NCBI RefSeq assembly: GCF_029433855.1
Contig: NZ_JAROAU010000001.1
Span: forward strand, 408,468-472,467
Reading direction: 5' to 3'
Source of the DNA: Candidatus Kosakonia sp. 282A-S69
GTDB lineage: Bacteria; Pseudomonadota; Gammaproteobacteria; Enterobacterales; Enterobacteriaceae
DNA length: 64,000 bases
The notes under the pieces are model-generated. The model did not search any database, was not told where the DNA came from, and saw only the letters and a program-made list of their open reading frames with translations. Numbering within the stretch: position 1 is the stretch's first letter; every line of letters begins with the position of its first letter. The translations under genes and the position numbers were made by a program. Below, piece by piece: positions 41,304-50,212 of the stretch.

Positions 41304-42215
41304 TTATAGCGTGATAACCATCCCGTCCCAGCTCACTTCAATCCCCTGTTGCTCAAGGCTCTGTCGTTCAGGGGAGGCTTCATTCAGGATCGGGTTGGTA
41401 TTGTTAATATGAATTAAAATCTTGCGACGGGCGGGCAGCGATGCGAGCAGCGCCGCGAGGCCCTGCTCTTCGGCTAACGCCAGGTGACCCATCGCTTTAC
41501 CGCTATGACCGCCCACGCCGGTGGCGCTCAGCTCGTTATCACGCCACAGCGTGCCGTCGATCAGCAGGCAGTCGGCGCGCTGCAACCACGGCATAATCGT
41601 CTCATCCGGTTCGCCGAGACCCGGCGCGTAAAGCAGGCTCTGCCCGCTGTTGCTGTCTTCAATAAACAGCGCCACGTTGTGCCCGGGGAGCGGGCGATCG
41701 CGGTAGGGCGAGTAGGGTGGTGCATTGCTCAGCAGTGGGATAGCGGTAAAGTGCAGTTGCGGGCAAACCGTCACCTGGAAGCGCGCCAGCGGCTCAACAG
41801 GATGATGTTGCAGCCCGCCATTCCAGTGGCTGAGCATCGGGAAGACGGGAAAGCCGGTGCTGAGATCCTCATGCACTTCCGGCGTGCACCACACCTGGTG
41901 TGGGCAGCCTTCGCGCAGGCTTAGCAGCCCCGCGCTGTGATCAATCTGGCTGTCGGTCAGGATAATCGCGCCAATGGCGGTACCGCGCAGCTGTTCCGGC
42001 CTGTTCAGTGCCGGCGTGGCGCGTAATTGCTGGCTGATATCGGGCGAGGCATTGCACAGCACCCAGTTTTTGCCATCATCGCTTATCGCAATGGAAGATT
42101 GCGTACGCGCCGAGGTTTGCATTGTGCCGTTACGCACTCCCGCGCAGTTCGGGCAGTTGCAGTTCCATTGGGGAAAGCCGCCGCCCGCTGCGGAACCTAA
42201 AACAGTAATCAGCAT
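41304..42215 (-). CDS. pqqB: PQQ biosynthesis metallohydrolase PqqB
   Basis: PqqB is a metallo-beta-lactamase-fold oxygenase that hydroxylates the cross-linked Glu-Tyr intermediate. The 303-residue product begins [19 protein letters not shown] and has the structural zinc site C19-x-C21-x2-C24. Conserved pieces include [17 protein letters not shown] and the C-terminal HINNTNPIL. The gene is separated from pqqA by a hairpin and 55 bases. Confidence 0.96.
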   Translation of the reverse strand: MLITVLGSAAGGGFPQWNCNCPNCAGVRNGTMQTSARTQSSIAISDDGKNWVLCNASPDISQQLRATPALNRPEQLRGTAIGAIILTDSQIDHSAGLLSLREGCPHQVWCTPEVHEDLSTGFPVFPMLSHWNGGLQHHPVEPLARFQVTVCPQLHFTAIPLLSNAPPYSPYRDRPLPGHNVALFIEDSNSGQSLLYAPGLGEPDETIMPWLQRADCLLIDGTLWRDNELSATGVGGHSGKAMGHLALAEEQGLAALLASLPARRKILIHINNTNPILNEASPERQSLEQQGIEVSWDGMVITL

Positions 42216-42230
42216 CTGTGTAAACCGGTA

Positions 42231-42262
42231 AGCAAAAAGAGGAAGCCCGCAGCGAGGCGGGC
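42231..42262 (-). terminator. Hairpin with T-tract between pqqA and pqqB
   Basis: On the minus strand a GCCCGC / GCGGGC stem with a 6-base loop is followed by TTCCTCTTTTTGC. This looks like a partial terminator that would make pqqA mRNA more abundant than the rest of the operon, as reported for other pqq clusters. Confidence 0.7.
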
Positions 42263-42270
42263 AGGCGCGT

Positions 42271-42342
42271 TTAGCGGTTGGAAATATAGAGAGTGACTTC
42301 CAGACCTAAGCGCAGATCCACAAACGTTGGTTTAGACCACAT
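42271..42342 (-). CDS. pqqA: PQQ precursor peptide PqqA
   Basis: This 23-residue ribosomal peptide supplies the Glu and Tyr that become PQQ. Reverse translation gives [15 protein letters not shown] followed by VTLYISNR. The conserved Glu15 and Tyr19 in the ExxxY arrangement are present. A Shine-Dalgarno-like AAGGAG sits just upstream of the ATG at 42342. It lies 40 bases after the M19 dipeptidase gene and precedes pqqB on the same strand. Confidence 0.96.
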   Translation of the reverse strand: MWSKPTFVDLRLGLEVTLYISNR

Positions 42343-42382
42343 AACGTAACTCCTTGAGATGAGAGGAGGTAACCCGCTTAAT

Positions 42383-43423
42383 TCAGTTACCCCAGGTCAT
42401 ATTCAGAACTCGCAGCCAGTTGCGCCAGGCAAGTTTTTCTGCCAACGACTGGCTGATGCCAGACGACGTCAGCAGGGCCATGAGTCGCGGTAACCCCGTG
42501 ACATCGCCCAACTCTTCCGGCAGGTCGATGCCGTCAAAGTCGGAGCCGAATGCTACACGATCCTCACCAAGTTTAGTAAGCAGATAGTCGATGTGTTGGA
42601 AAATTTTGTGTAAAGGGGTGCAGGCGTCTCGCCTGCCATCTTCGCGCAGGAAGGCGGTGCCGAAGTTGACGCCCACCAGGCCGTCGCTGGCGGCAATCGC
42701 CTCCAGCTGGGCATCGGTGAGGTTGCGCGGCTGCGGGCAGAGGGCGTGCGCATTGGAGTGGCTGGCGACCAGCGGCGCATTGCTGAGGGCTGCGGTGTCC
42801 CAGAACGCCCGTTCATTCATATGCGAGAGGTCAATCAAAATTCGCCGTTGATTGCATGCACGGATAAGGCGTTTTCCCGCCTCGCTCAGGCCAGGACCGG
42901 TATCCGGCGAGCCGGGAAAGCGGCCATTTACCCCTTCGCCAAATACATTCGGCAGGTTCCAGAACGGCCCAATGCTGCGCACGCCGCGTGCGACCAGCGC
43001 ATCAAGCGGTTCTAACTCTGCGTTGAGCGCGTCGGCACCTTCAATATGCAAGACCAGCGCTACTGTGCCGTCTTGCAGGCACTGCGCAATCTCCTGCGCG
43101 CGGTGGCAGACGCGCATTCTGCCCGCTGAGGCGTCAACCATGCGGTAGAAGAGATCGATCTGCTGGTGGGTGATCCGGAGCGGATCGTGCAGCGCCTGCG
43201 CTTCAGCGGGCGTGATGCCGCGCTGTTCTGCGATATAACGAGCAGGAGGGACAAAGACGGCAAACAGCCCCCCGGCAAAACCGGCGCGCTGCATACGGGG
43301 AAAATCGAGATGGCCGCCGTTAAGGCCGCTGAAAACCTGCTCGACAGGCGTGTTTGGCTGCTCCATCCACAGCCGCAGCAGCAGATCGTTATGACCATCA
43401 AACACGGGGAGTTGCGCCGCCAT
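42383..43423 (-). CDS. Membrane dipeptidase-family (M19) peptidase
   Basis: The 346-residue protein is a zinc-dependent renal dipeptidase-type M19 enzyme. Zinc ligands are visible as FDGHNDLLLRL, HIEGADAL, SHSNAHAL and GSDFDGID. No signal peptide is seen. The ATG at 43423 was chosen because the longer frame starting at 43489 would span the gor terminator hairpin. It lies directly upstream of pqqA on the same strand. M19 peptidases are often found beside enterobacterial pqq genes as I recall, so a role in breaking down PqqA-derived peptides is plausible but unproven. Confidence 0.88.
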   Translation of the reverse strand: MAAQLPVFDGHNDLLLRLWMEQPNTPVEQVFSGLNGGHLDFPRMQRAGFAGGLFAVFVPPARYIAEQRGITPAEAQALHDPLRITHQQIDLFYRMVDASAGRMRVCHRAQEIAQCLQDGTVALVLHIEGADALNAELEPLDALVARGVRSIGPFWNLPNVFGEGVNGRFPGSPDTGPGLSEAGKRLIRACNQRRILIDLSHMNERAFWDTAALSNAPLVASHSNAHALCPQPRNLTDAQLEAIAASDGLVGVNFGTAFLREDGRRDACTPLHKIFQHIDYLLTKLGEDRVAFGSDFDGIDLPEELGDVTGLPRLMALLTSSGISQSLAEKLAWRNWLRVLNMTWGN

Positions 43424-43455
43424 CTTTTCAAACCTTGTGTACTTGTGTAAAAGCA

Positions 43456-43478
43456 AAACTGGCCGCGGGGGCCAGTTT
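43456..43478 (-). terminator. Rho-independent terminator of gor
   Basis: An 8-bp stem AAACTGGC / GCCAGTTT with a 7-base GC-rich loop is followed on the minus strand by TGCTTTTAC. It lies ten bases after the gor stop and separates gor from the M19/pqq genes. Confidence 0.85.
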
Positions 43479-43488
43479 GCGTGGAGCA

Positions 43489-44841
43489 TTAACGCATGGT
43501 AACGAACTCTTCCGCCGCCGTCGGGTGGATGGCGACAGTGTTGTCGAAGTCCTTCTTGGTCGCGCCCATCTTTAGCGCCACGGCGAAGCCCTGCAGCATC
43601 TCATCCATGCCGGAACCGATGCCGTGAATACCGACAATCTTCTCCTCTGGCCCGACGCAGACCAGCTTCATGCGGCACGGTTGGCGGTGAGAGGTGACGG
43701 CGGTATACATCGCAGTAAAGGAGGATTTATAGATCTTCACCTGGTCGTCGCCATACTGCTCGCGCGCCTGCGGTTCGGTTAACCCGACGGTGCCGATCGG
43801 CGGGTGGCTGAAGACCACGGTCGGAATATTGTTATAGTCCAGATGCTCGTCCGGCTTGTTGTTAAACAGGCGCTCGGAGAGGCGACGGCCAGCGGCGACG
43901 GCAACCGGCGTCAGCTCAACTGCGCCGGTGTTATCGCCTACCGCGTAAATACCGGGCACGCTGGTGTTCTGGAACTTATCCACTTCGATATAGCCCTTGT
44001 CGTTGGTTTTCACACCGGTGGCGGCAAGGTTGAAGTTATCGGTTTCCGGTTCGCGGCCAATCGCCCAGATCAGGCAGTCAACGGTCTGCGAACCACCATC
44101 TTCCAGCGTAATCGTCAGGCTACCGTCGCCGTTTTTCACCACCGTTGTCGGCACGGCGTGGGTATGCAGGATCGGGCCTTCTGCCGCCATCACTTCCACC
44201 AGCGTTTCGGAGATCATCGGGTCAAAGCTGCGCAGCGGCGCGTGTTTACGCACAAAGAGGTGCGTTTCGGCACCGAGGCCGTTGATTACGCCTGCCAGTT
44301 CGACGGCGATATAGCCTGCACCAACGACCGCAACGCGTTTCGGCAGCGCGGGCAGGGCGAAAAAGCCATCGGAATCAATGCCATATTCCGCGCCGGGAAT
44401 CGACGGATGGCTCGGGCGACCGCCGGTGGCGATCAGGATGTGGTCGGCGGTAATCCTCTCGCCATTCACTTCCACGGTTTTGGCATCAACAAAACGCGCA
44501 AAGCCGCGGATCACATCCACATTATTTTTGCCCAGCACGTTGTCATAAGAGGTGTGAATACGGTCAATGTAGGCGCTGCGGCTGGCAACCAGTTTGCTCC
44601 AGTCGAAGTGATTCACCGTAGTGTCGAAGCCATAATCCGGGCCGTAAAGATGGATCGCTTCGGCGATCTGCGCCGCATGCCACATCACCTTTTTCGGCAC
44701 GCAGCCGACGTTAACGCAGGTGCCGCCCAGCTCTTTAGCTTCGATCAGCGCGCATTTTTGACCATACATGGCGGCACGGTTGATCGAGGCGATACCGCCG
44801 CTGCCGCCACCAATGGCGAGGTAGTCATAATGTTTGCTCAT
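43489..44841 (-). CDS. gor: Glutathione-disulfide reductase Gor
   Basis: Gor is the NADPH-dependent flavoenzyme that regenerates reduced glutathione. The 450-residue product has the same length as E. coli Gor. It carries the FAD motif [11 protein letters not shown], redox-active Cys42 and Cys47 in [13 protein letters not shown], the NADPH motif [14 protein letters not shown], and the C-terminal active-site His-Glu in [13 protein letters not shown]. The ATG at 44841 gives the standard MSKHYDYL start. Confidence 0.98.
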   Translation of the reverse strand: MSKHYDYLAIGGGSGGIASINRAAMYGQKCALIEAKELGGTCVNVGCVPKKVMWHAAQIAEAIHLYGPDYGFDTTVNHFDWSKLVASRSAYIDRIHTSYDNVLGKNNVDVIRGFARFVDAKTVEVNGERITADHILIATGGRPSHPSIPGAEYGIDSDGFFALPALPKRVAVVGAGYIAVELAGVINGLGAETHLFVRKHAPLRSFDPMISETLVEVMAAEGPILHTHAVPTTVVKNGDGSLTITLEDGGSQTVDCLIWAIGREPETDNFNLAATGVKTNDKGYIEVDKFQNTSVPGIYAVGDNTGAVELTPVAVAAGRRLSERLFNNKPDEHLDYNNIPTVVFSHPPIGTVGLTEPQAREQYGDDQVKIYKSSFTAMYTAVTSHRQPCRMKLVCVGPEEKIVGIHGIGSGMDEMLQGFAVALKMGATKKDFDNTVAIHPTAAEEFVTMR

Positions 44842-44925
44842 GGTCGTTTCCTTAATCCTGAACGAAGTCGACAGTCGTGGCGCGATTGTAGCGCGCCGGG
44901 CGCAATGCGCCACCGATGGCTGCGA

Positions 44926-45768
44926 TTACTCTGGTACCACCTGGTTGATAAGCGTATGGCCTGTACCGTTTGGCACCAGCTTTTTGTGCAGCCACGGCAG
45001 CACGGTGTTCATTTGCGCTTCCAGCTTCCACGGCGGGTTGATAACGATCATGCCGGAGGCGGTCATGCCGCGCTGGTCGCTGTCCGGGCGCACGCCCAGC
45101 TCGATTTGCAGAATATTGCGAATGCCGGTGGCTTCCAGATCGCGCAGCATGCGTTTGATTTGCTGGCGCATCACCACCGGATACCAGAGAGCGTAAACGC
45201 CGGTAGCGAAGCGTTTGTGGCCTTCGCTGATACCGCTTACCACCGCCTGGTAGTCAGTTTTGATCTCATACGGCGGGTCGATCAGGATCAGACCCCGACG
45301 GGAGACCGGCGGCAGTTTGGCTTTTAATTGCTGATAGCCGTCGGCGCGAGCCACGCGAGTGCGTTCATCTTTCTGGAACTCCTGGCGCAGCAGCGGGAAG
45401 TCGCTCGGGTGCAGCTCGGTCAACATCAGGCTATCTTGCTCACGCAGCAGCTGGCGGGCAATCAGCGGTGAACCTGGGTAGTAACGCAGCTGCTCGCCAC
45501 GGTTAAAGTGACGCACCACATTCATGTAGGGTTCCAGCTCAGCGGGCAGATCGTCTTGCTGCCAGATGCGCGCGATCCCTTCCATATATTCACCGGTGCG
45601 CTCCGCATGCTCGCCGGAGAGCTGATAACGCCCCGCGCCTGCGTGGGTGTCGAGATAGAGAAACGGTTTCTCTTTCTCTTTCAGCGCTTCGATGATCAGG
45701 CTCTGAACGGTGTGTTTGAGGACGTCGGCGTGGTTGCCCGCGTGGAAGCTGTGGCGATAACTGAGCAT
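44926..45768 (-). CDS. rlmJ: 23S rRNA m6A2030 methyltransferase RlmJ
   Basis: RlmJ methylates A2030 of 23S rRNA. The 280-residue protein equals the E. coli length and starts MLSYRHSFHAGNHADVLKH, the family hallmark. The catalytic motif DPPY appears in LILIDPPYEIKTDYQAV, and the SAM site is near LDTHAGAGRYQL. The ATG at 45768 was chosen over an ATG 44 codons upstream, which would add a tail absent in the family. It lies 84 bases upstream of gor and is divergent from prlC. Confidence 0.96.
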   Translation of the reverse strand: MLSYRHSFHAGNHADVLKHTVQSLIIEALKEKEKPFLYLDTHAGAGRYQLSGEHAERTGEYMEGIARIWQQDDLPAELEPYMNVVRHFNRGEQLRYYPGSPLIARQLLREQDSLMLTELHPSDFPLLRQEFQKDERTRVARADGYQQLKAKLPPVSRRGLILIDPPYEIKTDYQAVVSGISEGHKRFATGVYALWYPVVMRQQIKRMLRDLEATGIRNILQIELGVRPDSDQRGMTASGMIVINPPWKLEAQMNTVLPWLHKKLVPNGTGHTLINQVVPE

Positions 45769-45887
45769 AGCGTTGGAGATTCCAGAAATTAAACGAGATT
45801 TCGCACAGTCTATCGCAGATCGCGGCGGATTACCGCTCAACCCTCCGCTTATTGCAGCGATACCCGGCTTAAGCGCACCCTCCGGCA

Positions 45888-45915
45888 TTGAAATCTCCAT
45901 AAGTTAGCCCCATGC
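45888..45915 (+). promoter_or_regulatory. Sigma-32-like heat-shock promoter of prlC
   Basis: TTGAAA, a 14-base spacer and CCCCATGC resemble the sigma-32 consensus (CTTGAAA-N11-16-CCCCATNT). It ends about 34 bases before the prlC ATG. prlC/opdA is known as a heat-shock gene in E. coli and Salmonella, which supports the call. Confidence 0.65.
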
Positions 45916-45948
45916 TAATCAAACACCCTTTTCAACAGGACTGCGCAT

Positions 45949-47991
45949 ATGACCAACCCCCTTTTGACGCCTTTCGAGTTACCGCCGTTTTCCCAAATTC
46001 GCCCTGAACACGTTGTCCCTGCGGTAACGAAAGCGCTGGACGACTGCCGAAACGCGGTTGAGAGCGTTGTCGCGCAGGGCGGCCCCTATACCTGGGCTAA
46101 TCTTTGCCAGCCGCTGGCGGAAGTCGATGACCGTCTGGGTCGTCTCTTCTCTCCCGTCAGCCACCTGAATTCCGTGAAAAACAGCCCGGAACTGCGTGAA
46201 GCTTACGAACAGACCCTGCCGCTGCTCTCTGAGTACAGCACCTGGGTCGGCCAGCATGAAGGGCTCTATAACGCCTATCGCGATCTGCGCGACGGCGCCC
46301 ACTATGCGGAACTGAGCGTTGCCGAGAAAAAATCGGTCGATAACGCCCTTCGCGACTTCAAACTGTCGGGCATCGGCCTGCCGAAAGAGACGCAGAAACG
46401 CTATGGTGAAATCGCCGCGCGCCTCTCTGAGCTGGGCAACCTCTACAGCAACAATGTGCTCGACGCCACCATGGGCTGGAGCAAGCTGGTTAGCGACGAG
46501 TCTGAACTCTCCGGCATGCCGGAAAGCGCCTTAGCGGCGGCGAAAGCGCAGGCGGAAGCCAAAGAGCAAGAGGGCTATCTGTTAACGCTTGATATCCCGA
46601 GCTACCTGCCGGTGATGACCTACTGCGACAACCAGGCGCTGCGCGAAGAGATGTACCGCGCGTACAGCACCCGCGCCTCCGATCAGGGGCCGAACGCCGG
46701 GAAATGGGATAACAGCCCGGTGATGGCAGAGATCCTCGCCCTGCGTCACGAACTGGCGCAACTGCTTGGCTTTGAGAGCTATGCGGATAAATCCCTGGCG
46801 ACCAAAATGGCAGAGAACCCGGCGCAGGTGCTGGAGTTCTTAACCGATCTGGCGAAACGCGCCCGTCCGCAGGGCGAAAAAGAGCTGGCGCAGCTGCGCG
46901 CTTTCGCGAAAGCAGAATGTGGCGTCGACGATCTGCAACCGTGGGATATCGCCTACTACAGCGAAAAACAGAAGCAGCACCTCTACAGCATCAGCGATGA
47001 GCAACTGCGCCCCTATTTCCCGGAAAACCGCGCCGTTAACGGCCTGTTCGAAGTGGTAAAACGCATTTATGGCATCACCGCCAAAGAGCGTACCGATGTC
47101 GATGTCTGGCACCCGGAGGTGCGTTTCTTCGAACTGTATGACGAAAACAACGAGCTGCGCGGCAGCTTCTATCTCGATCTCTATGCCCGTGAGCACAAAC
47201 GCGGCGGGGCGTGGATGGATGATTGCGTTGGCCAGATGCGCCGCGCCGACGGCTCGCTGCAAAAACCGGTGGCCTATCTCACCTGTAATTTTAACCGCCC
47301 GGTGAGCGGCAAACCTGCCCTCTTCACCCATGATGAAGTGATCACGCTGTTCCATGAGTTTGGTCACGGCCTGCACCACATGCTGACGCGGGTTGAAACC
47401 GCAGGCGTTGCGGGTATCAGCGGTGTGCCGTGGGATGCGGTCGAGCTGCCGAGCCAGTTTATGGAGAACTGGTGCTGGGAGCCGGAAGCGCTGGCGTTTA
47501 TCTCGGGTCACTTCGAGACCGGCGAGCCGCTGCCGCAGGAGCTGCTGGATAAAATGCTGGCGGCGAAAAACTACCAGGCGGCGATGTTTATCCTGCGCCA
47601 ACTGGAGTTCGGCCTGTTCGACTTCCGTCTGCATGCGGAATTTAACCCGCAAGCGGGCGCGAAAATCCTCGAAACCCTGGCCGAAATCAAACGCCAGGTG
47701 GCGGTGATGCCTGGGCCGTCGTGGGGTCGTTTCCCGCACGCCTTCAGCCATATTTTCGCGGGCGGTTACGCAGCGGGTTACTACAGCTACCTGTGGGCCG
47801 ATGTGCTGGCAGCCGACGCTTACTCCCGCTTCGAGGAGGAGGGGATTTTTAACCGCGAAACCGGGCAGTCATTCCTCGATAACATTCTCACCCGTGGCGG
47901 TTCAGAAGAGCCGATGGAGCTGTTCAAACGCTTCCGCGGGCGCGAGCCGCAGATTGACGCGATGCTTGAGCATTATGGTATCGAAGGCTAA
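45949..47991 (+). CDS. prlC: Oligopeptidase A PrlC (M3 peptidase)
   Basis: PrlC is a cytoplasmic zinc metallopeptidase of family M3 that degrades short peptides, including cleaved signal peptides. The 680-residue product matches E. coli PrlC. The zinc site is HEFGHGLHH, with His469, Glu470 and His473, and a downstream Glu follows in the WDAVELPSQFMENW segment. The gene is followed after three bases by rsmJ, so they form an operon. Confidence 0.97.
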   Translation: MTNPLLTPFELPPFSQIRPEHVVPAVTKALDDCRNAVESVVAQGGPYTWANLCQPLAEVDDRLGRLFSPVSHLNSVKNSPELREAYEQTLPLLSEYSTWVGQHEGLYNAYRDLRDGAHYAELSVAEKKSVDNALRDFKLSGIGLPKETQKRYGEIAARLSELGNLYSNNVLDATMGWSKLVSDESELSGMPESALAAAKAQAEAKEQEGYLLTLDIPSYLPVMTYCDNQALREEMYRAYSTRASDQGPNAGKWDNSPVMAEILALRHELAQLLGFESYADKSLATKMAENPAQVLEFLTDLAKRARPQGEKELAQLRAFAKAECGVDDLQPWDIAYYSEKQKQHLYSISDEQLRPYFPENRAVNGLFEVVKRIYGITAKERTDVDVWHPEVRFFELYDENNELRGSFYLDLYAREHKRGGAWMDDCVGQMRRADGSLQKPVAYLTCNFNRPVSGKPALFTHDEVITLFHEFGHGLHHMLTRVETAGVAGISGVPWDAVELPSQFMENWCWEPEALAFISGHFETGEPLPQELLDKMLAAKNYQAAMFILRQLEFGLFDFRLHAEFNPQAGAKILETLAEIKRQVAVMPGPSWGRFPHAFSHIFAGGYAAGYYSYLWADVLAADAYSRFEEEGIFNRETGQSFLDNILTRGGSEEPMELFKRFRGREPQIDAMLEHYGIEG

Positions 47992-47994
47992 CAC

Positions 47995-48747
47995 TTGAAG
48001 ATCTGCTTACTGGACGAAACAGGCACCGGAGACGGTGCCTTATCCGATCTTATTGCCCGCTTCGGGCTGGAGCCGGATGATGACAACCTGATGGCGCTGG
48101 TTCGCACGCCGACTCACCTTGAACTGCGTAAACGTGATGAGCCTAAACTCGGTGGCATCTTTGTCGATTTTGTTGCAGGCGCGATGGCGCACCGGCGCAA
48201 GTTTGGCGGCGGGCGAGGCGAAGCGGTGGCGAAAGCGGTCGGTATTAAAGGTAGCTATCTGCCGGAGGTGGTGGATGCCACCGCCGGGCTCGGGCGCGAC
48301 GCCTTTGTGCTGGCCTCCGTCGGTTGTCGGGTCCGCATGCTGGAGCGCAATCCGGTGGTGGCCGCTCTGCTGGAGGATGGCCTGCAGCGCGGTTACGCGG
48401 ATGCGGAAGTCGGTCCGTGGCTGCGCGAACGGTTAACGCTGATCCACGCCTCAAGTCTCTCGGGGCTGGCGGATATTTCGCCGCGTCCGCAGGTGGTCTA
48501 TCTCGATCCGATGTTTCCGCATAAGCAGAAGAGCGCGCTGGTGAAAAAGGAGATGCGGGTCTTTCAGTCGCTGGTTGGCCCGGATCTCGATGCGGATGGC
48601 TTACTGGAGCCTGCGCGTCAGTTAGCGATTAAACGCGTGGTGGTAAAACGGCCCGACTACGCGCCGCCGCTGGCAGGCGTCGCCACGCAATCTGCGGTGG
48701 TGACCAAAAGTCACCGTTTCGATATCTACCCCGGCTCCGGGGAGTAA
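47995..48747 (+). CDS. rsmJ: 16S rRNA m2G1516 methyltransferase RsmJ
   Basis: RsmJ methylates G1516 of 16S rRNA. The 250-residue protein is collinear with E. coli RsmJ (YhiQ). Motifs include [17 protein letters not shown] for SAM binding and [20 protein letters not shown] around the catalytic DPMFP. The start is TTG at 47995, three bases after the prlC stop; no ATG would give the [15 protein letters not shown] start. Low initiation efficiency and coupling to prlC are likely. Confidence 0.96.
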   Translation: MKICLLDETGTGDGALSDLIARFGLEPDDDNLMALVRTPTHLELRKRDEPKLGGIFVDFVAGAMAHRRKFGGGRGEAVAKAVGIKGSYLPEVVDATAGLGRDAFVLASVGCRVRMLERNPVVAALLEDGLQRGYADAEVGPWLRERLTLIHASSLSGLADISPRPQVVYLDPMFPHKQKSALVKKEMRVFQSLVGPDLDADGLLEPARQLAIKRVVVKRPDYAPPLAGVATQSAVVTKSHRFDIYPGSGE

Positions 48748-48751
48748 AAAA

Positions 48752-48777
48752 GCCCGGTGGCGTTGCGCGCACCGGGC
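48752..48777 (-). terminator. Rho-independent terminator of uspA
   Basis: An 8-bp stem (GCCCGGTG / CACCGGGC) with a 10-base loop is followed on the minus strand by six T's. It lies between convergent rsmJ and uspA. Confidence 0.88.
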
Positions 48778-48812
48778 GGTATTCAGGCTACTGACGAAAG
48801 GTCAACGAACGA

Positions 48813-49250
48813 TTATTCGTCCTCTTCATCGCGCAGCGGGACAATCAGCATATCGACATGAACGGTGTTAATCAGCTGGCGCGCAGAGGACATCAGTTTG
48901 CTCCAGAAGTCCTGATGATGGCCGCACACCACCAAATCCATATCATATTTTTTGATCGCGTCGACCAGCACCTGGCCCAGATCGCCGCTGCCGCTCAGGG
49001 TCTCGGTAATCGGATAGCCTGCGTTGGTGGAGAGCTCCGTCAGCGCCTGGTGCGTTTCGTCGGAGATGCGCTTTTGCATATCGCCGAGGTTAACGTCGAT
49101 AAGGCCGGTGTAGAGATCGGAGTAGTTCACATCGACATGAATCAGAGAGATCTTTGCGTTGTAAGGGCGCGCCATAGAGACGGCTTTATCAACCAGCAGC
49201 TTGCTTTCAGGGGAGAGATCGACGGCGATAAGGATGTGTTGGTAAGCCAT
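48813..49250 (-). CDS. uspA: Universal stress protein UspA
   Basis: UspA is a cytoplasmic dimeric stress protein induced on growth arrest. The 145-residue product (144 in E. coli) begins [23 protein letters not shown] and has the family pattern [20 protein letters not shown] near the C-terminus. The ATP-binding GxxGxxxxG motif typical of MJ0577-type Usp proteins is absent, as in the UspA subclass. It is divergent from uspB. The dipeptide transporter gene dtpB, found beside uspA in E. coli, is absent here. Confidence 0.96.
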   Translation of the reverse strand: MAYQHILIAVDLSPESKLLVDKAVSMARPYNAKISLIHVDVNYSDLYTGLIDVNLGDMQKRISDETHQALTELSTNAGYPITETLSGSGDLGQVLVDAIKKYDMDLVVCGHHQDFWSKLMSSARQLINTVHVDMLIVPLRDEEDE

Positions 49251-49700
49251 AATGTTACTCCTTCCATAAGTTGTCGATGGCCATCCGGGTGAAACCCTGA
49301 TGGGGTTGCGCTACGCTCGCATCCTGCGTTGTACGTGAGCGTTGCGCCCGACTTTTCAGGTCGCATTCAAAATGATTTCTACCTTATAACGCTCTAACAG
49401 CACCGTCAATCAACCTGGATCACGATTCACTTACGTAATATTTACAGCGAGATGCAGGGTTATGCGTTCGCTTGTGGCAAAAAAAGAGCGCGATCTCCTA
49501 CACTATTAAGAAACCGTACGGAAGAGTGAGACGGTGTCCCGAAGTTGTCCTGATTATTTGCGCGAGGTCAACTACGGAACATCGCCTTCGTTGTAGTCCG
49601 TCCGGAGCCTTGGTTACACTCTTTGTTGTCTACCTTAATGGGGTTTTCAGGAGCGTGAGCGCTGGAGTGAAACTCTGTGGGCTCTCGCCGGGGAGGGGAT
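49251..49700. promoter_or_regulatory. Long uspA / uspB intergenic region
   Basis: This 450-base gap separates divergent uspA and uspB and should carry both promoters (stress-induced for uspA, sigma-S dependent for uspB in E. coli). I see no gene. I could not assign promoter elements with confidence. Confidence 0.5.
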
Positions 49701-50039
49701 ATGGTGATCAGCACTGTTGCGCTATTTTGGGCTTTATGTGTGGTGTGTGTAGTTAACATGGCGCGTTATTACTCATCGCTGCGCGCTCTGTTAGTGGTAC
49801 TTCGCGGGTGTGACCCCTTACTGTATCAATACGTTGATGGCGGCGGTTTCTTTACCGCCCACGGTCAACCCAGCAAGCAGATGCGGCTGGTGTGGTACAT
49901 CTACGCTCAGCGTTACCGCGATCACCATGACGATGAGTTTATCCGCCGCTGCGAGCGGGTGCGTCACCTGTTTATTTTGACCAGTTCGTTATGTGGGCTG
50001 GTGGTGTTGAGCCTGATTGGGCTGATGATTTGGCACTGA
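49701..50039 (+). CDS. uspB: Universal stress protein UspB
   Basis: UspB is a small inner-membrane protein needed for ethanol tolerance in stationary phase. The product has an N-terminal helix ([21 protein letters not shown]) and a C-terminal helix ([22 protein letters not shown]) flanking a conserved loop with [16 protein letters not shown]. coli UspB has 111 residues and starts MISTV, which matches the GTG at 49704. The ATG at 49701 is adjacent and in frame. A strong GGAGGGG at 49692-49698 sits closer to the ideal distance from the GTG. Confidence 0.94.
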   Translation: MVISTVALFWALCVVCVVNMARYYSSLRALLVVLRGCDPLLYQYVDGGGFFTAHGQPSKQMRLVWYIYAQRYRDHHDDEFIRRCERVRHLFILTSSLCGLVVLSLIGLMIWH

Positions 50040-50052
50040 GCGGCTTCAACAA

Positions 50053-50144
50053 AGGCCTGATGGCGCTGCGCTTATCAGGCCTACGGACGGCTGGACTCGG
50101 CTTTCGGCGTAGGCCGGATAGGGCGCGAGCCGCATCCGGCAATC
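50053..50144. repeat. REP/BIME pair downstream of uspB
   Basis: Two REP palindromes are seen: AGGCCTGATGGCGCTGCG with CTTATCAGGCCT, and a second unit with GTAGGCCGGATAGGGCGCGA and CATCCGGCAAT. They lie between convergent uspB and pitA, next to a terminator. Confidence 0.8.
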
Positions 50145-50161
50145 AGCAGGGTTCCAGCAAT

Positions 50162-50195
50162 AAAAAAACGGGTCAGTTTCCTGACCCGTTTTTTG
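50162..50195. terminator. Strong bidirectional terminator between uspB and pitA
   Basis: A perfect stem ACGGGTCAG / CTGACCCGT with a TTTC loop is flanked by seven A's on the left and T's on the right. It can terminate both uspB and pitA. Confidence 0.92.
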
Positions 50196-50212
50196 TCTCT
50201 CTGAGGCTTACG

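Noticed and set aside
42383-43489. Longer M19 dipeptidase starting at 43489
   Set aside because: The extra 22 codons would be translated from the gor terminator hairpin and do not resemble the family N-terminus.
43804-45327. 507-codon plus-strand frame antisense to gor and rlmJ
   Set aside because: It spans two conserved genes and their intergenic gap on the opposite strand; the product shows no family features.
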